From the NCBI RefSeq assembly GCF_900324465.2, contig NC_046615.1, positions 5,155,331-5,219,330 of the forward strand: a stretch of DNA of 64,000 nucleotides. The letters run 5' to 3'. Each line of letters begins with the position of its first letter. The first letter of the stretch is position 1. This document shows, one piece after another, positions 55,303 to 64,000 of the stretch. The notes beneath the pieces are model-generated. The model saw only the letters and a list, made by a program, of their open reading frames with translations. It was not told the DNA's origin and ran no database searches. Both the position numbers and the translations under genes were made by a program. Source of the DNA: Anabas testudineus. Its lineage: Eukaryota; Chordata; Actinopteri; Anabantiformes; Anabantidae.

Positions 55303-55716
55303 TGCCAAAACAGCTGTTCACATCTGTATTTGAGTGATGTAAAGACCTGTGATTAACTTTCTTCAACTGGTGATGTGGCAACCTGCTGGCATTTGGTCCA
55401 ACAGCACCCTCTGCTGGACACATGTTCAACAGCTGCAATGAAACTGGTAACTATTAGCATATATATGAGAATAAACTATAACTCTATTTTATTCTGGAGC
55501 TCCCTCTATTGTAAACATTTTATATCCCTTTGACCCGCCGATCTGCGTCTGACATCAGACGTCTTCATTTCATGATCTTTAGTTTAGACTATAAATAAAA
55601 CATGGTATCAATGAAAGTACATTATCACAGAACTGTGTGTCCTTTTTTAGTCACAATGATACATTTCAGACACGACTGCCAGGACAATAAGTCAGGATAC
55701 AAACAAAGATCTAGTG

Positions 55717-56003
55717 ATCCCACGATGGTGGAATGAGCTGCCAAACTCTGCATGCTCAGCCACCTCAATTGCAATATTTCAAAAACTGCTGAAAACAGAA
55801 CTCTTCCACATCTTCCTTTGTAAAAAAAACAAACAACTTTTCTGCTCTTTTGTACTCACATCTCTTGAAATAGAAACACTTTTTTGATAGCACTTTGCTT
55901 TGATGTTTTGTTCTCCTTGACTTAGATTTTCTTTGCTTGCCTTGTTCCTCACTTGTAAGTCGCTTTGGATTAAAGCTTCTGCTAAATGACTAAATGTAAA
56001 TGT
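55717..56003 (+). mobile_element. L2-type LINE 3' fragment (right-arm copy)
   Basis: Plus strand: the last codons of an L2/CR1-like ORF2 (WNELPNSACSATSIAIFQKL) followed by the common teleost tail with GTAAGTCGCTTTGGATTAAA. The flanks TAGTG and TAGTA look like a 5-bp target duplication. The paralogue at about 51,870 (GTCTAGTGGAGGC) is an empty site. Confidence 0.78.
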
Positions 56004-56345
56004 AGTAGAGGCTTTTCGAGAAGAAGAATGTGCACGTTTTACCACATGAGAAATGAAAGGGCCTCATCTACTAACTGTTACAAAAGCAAGCCACAAAACA
56101 CATTACTATAAACTATGGATGTGTAATAGTTTGGACAAGGACCATCTGTGTCCATCTGTTTTCTTCATTGCTAATTTTTGTCTAATGATGTATGTAACTG
56201 TATTATGTAATAATAAAGGTCAGACTTGTCTGACTTTTTCTCAGCTTCTTCCGTCTTGCTGAACTTTCATATTCCTTACTTACCTTACTAACTGCAGGGT
56301 TTATGTGTTTGTCATAGAACTTTTAAACTGTGGATTTGAAAAGCA

Positions 56346-56417
56346 GGGCTCATCCGGGATTTGAACCCGGGACCTCTCGCACCCAAAGCGAGAATCATAC
56401 CCCTAGACCAACGAGCC
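56346..56417 (-). tRNA. tRNA-Pro (TGG)
   Basis: A 72-nt copy, reverse strand, with loop TTTGGGT and complete A and B boxes. One base in the 3' acceptor strand gives a G-U pair (GGATGAGCCC), the same change as in the copy at 47002. A TTTT terminator lies 4 nt downstream. Confidence 0.93.
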
Positions 56418-56669
56418 ACATGTTGTGTGATTTGCCACTGCCTGTGTGTGCCAACCATTGATCAAACTGATCAAACTGGTGGTGGCATGCTGATCTTGTT
56501 GTACATTAAGGTCCACTTCTTTAACTCAGGAAGCCAATTCCAGCTTTCAACACTGACTTGAACTGACTCTACAGTTACTGCCTCATATATACAACTGCTG
56601 GACCTCCTGTCAGTGGTTTTAATATTTAATGCGGTTGCATTAAGCGTTGCAGTGTTTTACACACAAAGA

Positions 56670-57815
56670 TTAACTTTTTGTTGGATCATTGAAGTCTACT
56701 GGATATTCATGTGGATTATACATATATGTGTGTTTTGCTGTGGATATACATTTTTTGGCAAGATACATTTCTACTGTTTTACAGGAGGATTGTTCATTTA
56801 ATTTAGTTTTATTTTAGACCTTACAAAATTTAATACATACATAATAATACATACGTACATACATATTGTGAATCAAAATTAGAGAGAATTATTTTAATTT
56901 TTAAGTAATGATGATTACTATGATACTAGTGTTTTATGAGAGCACTTCAACAAAAAAAAACTTTATTTTGCACATAGGAAAAAAATATGGAACAACAACG
57001 ACTGTATTAGGACTCTGGGCTGGCCATTTTTATTATTTCACTGTTTACAGTATCAAGGAACCCCGACCTGTGCTTCCAAGAACATGCTAATTAATATAAC
57101 TTGGGGGGGGGGCATATTCATTCTGCTGCAGCCAGGTTTCAGTAAGACAAAATAAATCTTTTTGATGGTCACTTAGCAAATCATTCACTAACCCGGATTT
57201 AGAGAGATCTGATATTTAACAGTCCACTTTTAATTGTTTCCTTTTTATTTTGTTTCTTCGTCTTTATTTTTATTTATTTATTCTAATGAATCACTCCTGC
57301 TGTGTTGTGTTATATATATATAGATGAGTGTATTTAGGTGATCAGGGAGCAGACACTGTCTCTATAGGGTTTTGGGAGGTGAAGGCTGTAAGCAAACTGC
57401 AGAGAGGCGTGCAAGACGTGCCTCTGTGTCCTGGGCTCCACTCAGGGTGGATGTCAGGGTTCAGGTCGCCTAATAAACTCGGCCATATTTCTAGACAGTA
57501 GAGATGCACCATCTAAAGTAGGATGGATGCTGTGTCTTCTAATCAGCCCAAAGTTTTCCAATTGTCTACGTAGCCCACGTTATTTGTGGGACACCACGTA
57601 GACAGCCAGAGGTTAAATGAGGACATGTGGCTAAACATGTCATCACCAGTCAAACTGGGACTAGAACAGATTAGACCAGCAATTAAAAACAATGCCACTT
57701 CATGGCATTGACCACATCACACTTACTTATCCTGTTTGGCCGATATTGCTCTGAGTCTAGTTACATTATACATATGAGTGTTCGTTTGGTTTGTTTGTGC
57801 TCGTAGAGTTTGAAA
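56670..57815. other. AT-rich spacer with probable old repeats
   Basis: No gene was recognised. Poly(A) at about 56,950, a nine-G run near 57,103 and (TA)n near 57,310 are present. 57,120-57,660 has the look of a decayed dispersed element, but its family could not be named. Confidence 0.35.
57564..57603. repeat. 40-nt imperfect hairpin
   Basis: GTCTACGTAGCCCACG and its partner CCACGTAGAC enclose TTATTTGTGGGACA. The outer eight bases (GTCTACGT/ACGTAGAC) pair perfectly, with a second partial pairing CCCAC/GTGGG inside. Confidence 0.6.
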
Positions 57816-57819
57816 AGCA

Positions 57820-57891
57820 GGGCTCGTCCGGGATTTGAACCCGGGACCTCTCGCACCCAAAGCGAGAATCATACCCCTAGACCAACGAGCC
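57820..57891 (-). tRNA. tRNA-Pro (TGG)
   Basis: A 72-nt intact copy, reverse strand, with loop TTTGGGT and complete A and B boxes. A TTTT terminator lies 4 nt downstream. Only about 20 bp of its 3' flank (TGCTTTTCAAA) matches the other TGG genes; it stands outside the inverted repeat and is the right edge of the cluster. Confidence 0.95.
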
Positions 57892-58240
57892 TTTATACAG
57901 AGCGACTTCCTCCTTTCCATCTGTGAAATAAATCATGTACTACACATTAATACGGCTTAGACCATAGTGGGTAAGGTTAAATTAATTCATGTTGAGTACG
58001 GTACATGTCAGAAGCCATTTTCTTTGGTGCAACCTGTCTAATCGATGTATGTAGGAGACCAAGATGTCTCCCTGCAGAACTACACCAACTAGTGGCAATC
58101 CGTGGGAACTACACCACCCTCTGTAGATGGACAAACCTTGTATGATTGATTTAATTCGATACCCACATCTGAAGCTGCTTTAACAATCTGTTTTCATCTT
58201 TATTTGCATTTCTTCCTCCCTTTTCTCTTTATTACTTCAG

Positions 58241-58390
58241 GTGTTTTCCTGCCAGTCTTCGCTGTGGTCACAGGTTCCCCGCCTGCCAGACAACGTTCAG
58301 GTCGAACTTATCCCGAGCTGTGACTCCATGCTGGACTTAGCTTCATGCTAACGTTAGTTCACCAGTATCCGTCAAGTCCTGGTTCGCAAA
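58241..58390 (+). promoter_or_regulatory. setd6: SETD6 promoter/5' leader with a strong splice acceptor
   Basis: The segment just before the SETD6 ATG is CpG-richer than its flanks (several CG in 58258-58320). A textbook acceptor (long pyrimidine tract, TTATTACTTCAG) ends at 58240, so this leader can also be joined to an upstream exon. The only candidate donors seen on this strand upstream are at 40783 and 41568. Confidence 0.45.
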
Positions 58391-60867
58391 ATGGCAACAG
58401 AAGCGAAACGAGCCAAGGTTACATTTTTACAGCTTTAATCGAAAAACAACGCTGATAAAATATGATCTATTTGCGCGTGTTTGTTTATCAAGTTAGCTAC
58501 AGAAAACAGCTCAGATAGAGCTACATGTGTAGCTGCTGCTAGCTCAACATCATGTGGTGACTGTCACTTGTGACTCACATATTGTCGTATTAACAATGAA
58601 CAAATGTGTATAGTGACTATTTTGAGACTTAAAACCACGTGTGTGACTGCTCCTGACAGGTAGAAGAGGACTCCGAGCCGAGTCCCCTGCAGAACTTTCT
58701 GCAGTGGTGCAACCAAGTGGGTCTAACACTGAGCAGTAAGGTATGATGCCCTGGATCTGTTGATGTAACCAGTGTCTGTGTGAGCTTCTCTGATTACTGT
58801 GGGATTCATTCTTTCCCGTTTCCTTTATGTATCTGATTTGATTTGCATTTCTACATCTGCAGGTGTATGTTTGTAAAGGGGGAACCGTGGCAGAATATGG
58901 GATGCTGGCTAAGGACAACATAGAGGAAGGGGAGGTTTTATTCATCATCCCCAGATCAGCTCTTCTCCACCAAGGAACAACCAAGGTTTCTGCCTTGCTG
59001 GACAAAGGTGACTGTCACAACTACAAAGACAGTTTTCTTGGAGTGAAACTGCATGAATGATACCTGTGGGACATCATCACTTTGTCTCTTTCTCCCTCTC
59101 TCTCCTTCAATAGAGAAGTCCTCTCTGGAGAGCTCGTCGGGCTGGGTTCCCCTGCTGCTGGCTCTGCTGTACGAGTACACGTCGTCACAGTCCCATTGGA
59201 AACCCTACCTCTCTTTGTGGACTGACTTCAAGACCCTGGATCACCCCATGTTCTGGTCAGAACCAGGTTTCGGTCACTATCTTTTTCTCCTGACCTCTCA
59301 GTCATTGTATTGTTCATCACAGTTGATCTGTTCAGGTCTAAAGAGGAGAGAGACAGGCTGTTGAGGGGAACAGGCATCCCCGGGGCTGTGGACACAGACC
59401 TGGCTAACATCCACAAGGAGTACACAGACGTGGTCCTACCCTTCATCACCAGACATCCTGACCTCTGGAACAAAGACACTCATACCTTGGAGCTGTACAC
59501 AAAGCTGGTAGCTTTTGTCATGGCCTACAGGTACATCACAAAACAAATCTACTCGTTTACATAAAGGATCTCAACCTTTTTTTTTTTAATTATTTAATCT
59601 CCTTTGTGCTTTTCACCATCTGTTACTGTTCCTCCGACCTCTGTAGTTTTCAGGAGCCACAGGAAGAGGATGAGGATGATGATGAGGATGAGGATGAGGA
59701 ACAGGAGGAGAAGCCCTCCAACAGACCCATGATGGTTCCCATGGCTGACATGCTAAACCACGTGTCCAGTCACAACGCCAATTTGGAGTTCACACCAGTG
59801 AGGACACACATCCACTTCAGTGTTAATGGACTTTCTCTGCTAATTCTCTGCTAATTTAATTAACAAAGTACTTTAAAAGTCTGATGACAATATTCATGCA
59901 ATGTTCTCGAAAGAGCAGAAATCGTCCGAATCATTTCTCTCTCCTCATCCTCTCGTGCACTCCATTCTCCTCAGGACAGCTTGAAGATGGTTTGCGTGCG
60001 CCCCATTTGTAAAGGCGAGGAGGTTTTTAACACCTACGGGCAGATGGCCAACTGGCAGCTGCTGCACATGTACGGCTTCACGGAGCCACATCCAAGCAAC
60101 AGCAATGACACCGCTGACATCCCCATTAACAACCTCCACAAAGCTGCGGCACAAGGTGATTGGTGAGACTGACAGATGATAACATTTTGAGATTGTTGAG
60201 AAGTGGCAAGAAGGCAGGCATCTATATAACCAGCTCAGTTTAGGTGGATACAATTTGTCCATCAACACATACCTTACTCTTCTCTTTGAAGGAATTCAGT
60301 CTGATGTGGACCAGCAGCTATTGGATGAGAAGTGGGAGGTTCTTTGTCAGATGACACAAGGAGCTTTTGTCTTTGATAAATCTGGTTGTCTCACTTACAC
60401 AGAGCTTCATACTTTCCTTAAGGTGGGTTTGTACATACGTTTCACCGTAGACTGCACTAAACCTGGCACTTAACGTATGACTATTGATGTTCGTGGACAC
60501 TAGCTGACTAAAGCTTTATGATTGCCAGGTGCTGAGCATGTCAAAAGAGGAGTTCTCAGAGTTCAAAGAAAATGAAGGGTGGGAGGAAGATGACGACGAT
60601 GACGAGGTGATCGCCCTGGCTTTCTCCAACGAGGGTCTCCCTGGATTAAAGGCCTCAAGCAAACGGCTGATCCACGAAGCCGCACGTCACACACTGGGGT
60701 CCTACAGAGACGGGGAGGAGCACGAAGTGGGTGTGGACAGCGAGCGGATGCTGATGGAGGACAAGGCAGCCCTTGCAAAACTGAGCAGAAGGCAACAGAA
60801 TGCACTGCAGGTACGATACGGACAGAAGAACATCCTGCTTAAACTAATGGCGCTGACAATGTCCTGA
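58391..60867 (+). CDS. setd6: SETD6 (SET-domain protein-lysine N-methyltransferase)
   Basis: A nuclear lysine monomethylase; in mammals it modifies RelA and H2A.Z among others. Nine exons join in phase to 463 aa (human 473): 58391-58417, 58660-58740, 58863-59007, 59114-59255, 59336-59530, 59647-59797, 59975-60155, 60292-60422 and 60529-60867. The start MATEAKRAK parallels human MATQAKRPR. SET motifs: [18 protein letters not shown] (cofactor loop, about aa 43-60), [33 protein letters not shown] (about 220-238) and [20 protein letters not shown] (catalytic Tyr region, about 258-277). An Asp/Glu-rich insert (about aa 201-216) precedes the MVPMAD block, longer than in human. The C-terminal part matches the Rubisco LSMT substrate-binding domain and ends [14 protein letters not shown]. 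The exon 1 donor is GTTACA, weaker than the rest. AATAAA follows at 60940-60945. Confidence 0.96.
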
Positions 60868-61533
60868 GATGAACTGTGAGAGGGACCACATTGGGGTTTT
60901 TTTCTTTGATCTCAACTTATTTTTCCAAAAGAAATTGTGAATAAAATTTGTCAGTGTCATCATTTTGCACTTATCTGCACTTAAAACAGGAATAATCGCG
61001 ATAAAGCATCATTTTTAACAGTCTGCAAGCAACTGTGCTACAAAGCATTCATCTGCAAAGTAGAAAACACTCACACATAGAAGTGTTAGGTTGCCGAGAT
61101 CATTACCACAACATGGGACATGACGATGTCAGAGTTTCCACACAGCCTTACGAATGCAGCAGACATCACCTTGTATTCAGGTCTAGTGTTTTTGTGATGT
61201 CATACCAAATGTCAATCTTAATTTAATAATTATGAATAACTAACTACTGTCATTTAAGTGTTAACTTTTAATCCTGAGGAGTTCTGGTGAGTCACTCGCA
61301 CGTCTTGATCTGTGACACATGAACAGTGCGCTTCAAAGCTCGTAAATTTAAATAGTGATGAGAAACAAGATGTAAAATATTGGTATTAGTTTCAGACTGT
61401 TCAACACTTGGGACTAAAGAAAATAGAGTGAGAATTACATTTCTAATGACTAAGACCTACTTTTCAAACACCTGTTGTATCAATGCTGAGTCTCTCCTGT
61501 TGAAAGAATACAGATGCGGTGCAGTTTGAATGC
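60868..61533. other. SETD6 3'UTR and convergent spacer
   Basis: The SETD6 poly(A) signal AATAAA lies at 60940-60945. From there to about 61,533 nothing recognisable is present. SETD6 and CNOT1 run tail to tail here, as they do in human 16q21. Confidence 0.6.
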
Positions 61534-62376
61534 TTTATTTACTGTATGTATGCATACTGCAGTTAGGTAGCAAGAACTAAAGGCAAACTAGAAAGGACTA
61601 CAAAATACAACACATGGACCAATACATTTACAAAACATTCAAAATGTTACAAAATGGGCTGTATTGGTCCTTCTATTGTTCTTCAATTTGGATCTTTGTA
61701 CAAATCGTTAGATACGATGTTGCCGTCACTGCACAATTTTACAAGTGCCAGGGAGAGACTTCCAGAGCCAGTTTCAAATGGACAAATATCAGCAAGCCGT
61801 GTCCACCAACACACGGCACACCAGGGGCAGACCCTCCCCCCACCCCATCCGGGAGATTAAACTACATCTTCCTGTCCCACTCAGGGATAAAAAGGAATCA
61901 AATGAAAGTAGCAGGCAACATTTTTCCTTCAATCATCTACCATTCAGCCTCTGTAAACCAAAAAAATACAAAATAAAGATTTGTGTGGGAAGGAAGCAAA
62001 CCAAGGACTTCGGCAGTGAATGAAAACATGTTTCAATATCTTTACATGTCAGTATACATTTATTTGACATGTTCATTGCTCTCCCCTTCTACTCTCCCCG
62101 TCTCCCTTTTTTCCTCGCCAATATTTACATCAAAGCATCAAAAAAGTATATTAAACAGCATGTCCCAATCCATTCTCTCTCAATTCAACCCCAAAGGGAT
62201 AAACAAAAATCTAACTCTTCAGATCTGTGAGCAGTAGTCCTTTTGTCCACATTGACGACTGTGGTTGCCAGTTTATCCAGTGCCAACAGTAAAGAGGGAG
62301 GTGTGTGGATGTGTGGTGGGGGAGTGGGTCAAGGCCGCTGCATCTCTCCCGGGCTACAGGATGACTGGTGCACAGG
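61534..62376 (-). other. cnot1: CNOT1 3' untranslated region
   Basis: On the minus strand the sequence after the CNOT1 stop runs to a canonical AATAAA (complement at 61534-61539). No conserved open frame was seen. Confidence 0.55.
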
Positions 62377-64000
62377 CTAGCTGGCACCAGTGCCCTCCAT
62401 CACCTGCTGGGCCTGCTTCTGTCCCATGCAGCACTGGGCTACTGACTGGAATAGCCTGGCAACAGAGGAGGTCAGACATTGACTTAGGAGCAGATCAAAC
62501 ATGTCTAACATCTCTAAAGATACTAAAGCCAAATATAAATGTGTCAGACCAACACGTTCTACCGACTATTCCCTTAGGTGCTTCTAAAACTCTGCATTAG
62601 TTTGTCTCACAGATACAACATACCATCAGTTTAGGTTTTAAAGCATTCAGTCAAATGAAGGACCTACTTTTCAATCTCAGGGGCACAGTGCACAAAGTCA
62701 TGACTCCAGAACTTGAAGGCAGGATTCTTGATCAACTCGATGAAGGTGATCAGTAGACCCCATGGGTGTGGCCTATTGACTATCAGCCTCTCCAGGAGAA
62801 CCCTGAAGAGCGAGAGAGAGAGGGAAAAAAAAAAAAAAAAAAAATTCATTTCAACATCATCATTTCAATCAAAAAATCATCATCAACATTTCTTAAACTA
62901 AGATGGTGGTTGCTGACTTTAGCACAATAATGATCCTTCCGCCTAATCACTGAAGTCATTCAGAGCTCAGGTCAGGCTCAGTCTCACCTGGTGATCTGTT
63001 CCTGAATGGCTTCTGTGTTGGCCTCAGCAAACAGATACAGCATGGTGCAACTGAAGTAGTGAGTGTGGCTGTTGGGGTAACGCAGCTGATTGGCGATCGC
63101 ATTCAAGAACAGGTAACGGCCTGGAATTTAAAGAAAACAAAAACACACAGCACATGACACCAGAAACCTTAGAGTAAAGATGTTAGAAACCTAAAAACAA
63201 CAAGATATCCATTTGGCTCTACACAACACCAGGGCTTAGATGGTATACTGTCATCTTACCTTCAGTGTCCAGGTCCACTGCCAGGTTCTGGAAGATGTCC
63301 ATGTGTGCAGAGTGTGTGATCGTGCTCATGGAGGGGGTGCTGCCCTTATTGTGGATGTGAGCGATTGCCTGTGTGCCTACATACAACACTAGAGCATTGA
63401 TCAGCTGGATGTTGTAGCGGTTTCCTGGCTCATTAGAAACCTGGGCGATGAAAGATGAAAAATTACTAACAAAGTTGAAAACAAACAAAGCATATGTGAT
63501 TGGATGGGCAGTGGTCCTACCTGCAGGTTGCTGCGCAGCTCAGACAGGAAAGTAACTGGTGAGCGGGTTTTCAGGTACGAGTCCAGATCCTTCTTGAACT
63601 GGGAGGGCATAACTCCTGTGAAGTTTGTGAGGATACGGGGAGCGATGTTGATCTCGCTCAACATGTCCACCTGCAGCAACAACAGATGTGTGACATCAGG
63701 TCTTAATCTTTCAAATAACATTCAGCCCTACATTCTGTGGCTGTAGTAAAACTAAACAGCATAAACACGTCCACCATTTAAAATTCTGCAGCAGCCACTT
63801 GAGTTTGTGTGGCTCCAAATCTACCTTGAGATTGGGTGTGAAGGGGTCAGGGAGCCTCATGTTGCGTGGAAAGGCACTGAGGATGAGGTTGCGGAGCTGG
63901 ATGCAGTTGGGTGGGATAACATCACAGAAGCCGTAGTGGTAGTCACACAGGAACTCTGGGAAGTCATGCAGCAGGACCAGCAGCACACGCAGTGTGCCCT
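62377..64000 (-). CDS. cnot1: CNOT1 (CCR4-NOT scaffold subunit 1), C-terminal exons, partial
   Basis: The scaffold of the cytoplasmic CCR4-NOT deadenylase complex. Six 3' exons are in the window: 63825-64000 (running off the edge), 63521-63670, 63260-63440, 62988-63120, 62668-62802 and 62377-62455, about 284 codons. They encode part of the C-terminal NOT1 domain that binds NOT2/NOT3: [77 protein letters not shown] and [20 protein letters not shown]. The end [14 protein letters not shown] and the TAG stop are conserved with human. The human protein is about 2376 aa, so this is the last eighth. All splice sites are GT-AG with phases agreeing. Confidence 0.97.
62823..62844. repeat. Poly(A) run in a CNOT1 intron
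   Basis: About 21 A in a row (poly(T) on the coding strand), 20 bp beyond the acceptor side of CNOT1 exon 62668-62802. It contributes to the pyrimidine tract of that acceptor. Confidence 0.9.

Larger units (their letters stand above)
54874..55600. repeat. Right arm of the Tc1-centred palindrome
   Basis: Mirror of 52820-53544. It contains a decayed tRNA (55049-55110) and tRNA-Pro(AGG) 55231 on the minus strand. Its outer part is shared with the right arm of the larger inverted repeat (55031-56669). Confidence 0.92.
55031..56669. repeat. Right arm of a large inverted repeat with tRNA-Pro genes
   Basis: Reverse complement of 43970-45608 over about 1.64 kb at roughly 99% identity. It carries tRNA-Pro(AGG) 55231, the L2 fragment and tRNA-Pro(TGG) 56346. 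The outer edge fades near 56,660 (ACACAAAGAT), where the arms become only about 85% alike. Confidence 0.92.

Noticed and set aside
57090-57660. A named retroelement in the spacer beside the last tRNA
   Set aside because: The phrases looked like a decayed dispersed repeat but could not be tied to a family, so no name is given.

Overview
The window is nuclear DNA from a ray-finned (teleost) fish. Genes are split by short GT-AG introns. (CA)n and (AT)n microsatellites are frequent, and Tc1-, RTE-, L2- and hAT-type elements of the kind common in fish are present. Proteins read from the exons match vertebrate CBFB, PHAF1 (C16orf70), B3GNT9, BBS2, SETD6 and CNOT1. All six lie on chromosome 16q in human, so this is a rearranged 16q-syntenic block. 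Gene names rest on remembered family sequences, not on a search.

Layout. 1-6.9 kb: last intron, last coding exon and 3'UTR of CBFB (+). 9.7-18.6 kb: CpG-rich promoter and 16 coding exons of PHAF1 (+, 427 aa by my splicing), followed by several kb of non-coding DNA. 25.4-30.0 kb: B3GNT9 (-, six coding exons, 474 aa), a type II Golgi glycosyltransferase. 32.4-39.4 kb: BBS2 (-, 17 coding exons, 714 aa), a BBSome subunit, with a perfect X-box (RFX site) just upstream of the start codon. 39.8-40.5 kb: a 94-bp tandem repeat split by a LINE fragment. 40.6-41.6 kb: CpG-rich 5' exons of an unidentified plus-strand gene. 43.2-57.9 kb: a tRNA-Pro cluster built from inverted and direct duplications. 58.4-60.9 kb: SETD6 (+, nine exons, 463 aa). 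61.5-64.0 kb: the 3' end of CNOT1 (-), tail to tail with SETD6.

The most unusual part is 43-58 kb. It holds nine intact tRNA-Pro genes, four with anticodon TGG and five with AGG, on both strands, plus at least five decayed copies. Arms of about 1.6 kb at 43,970-45,608 and 55,031-56,669 are nearly identical inverted copies. A second palindrome is centred exactly on a Tc1-like transposon at 53,545-54,873. A third copy of that flank at about 46,255 lacks the transposon and shows the pre-insertion site. A full-length RTE LINE (48,620-51,747) with a 24-bp target duplication sits inside another copy of the tRNA unit. The order of events can be read from these paralogous filled and empty sites.

The protein genes are housekeeping or ciliary and do not form a joint pathway. 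No CRISPR, rRNA or clear retrovirus-like element was recognised. Splice sites were placed by eye from reading frame, GT-AG dinucleotides and family conservation. UTR limits are approximate.
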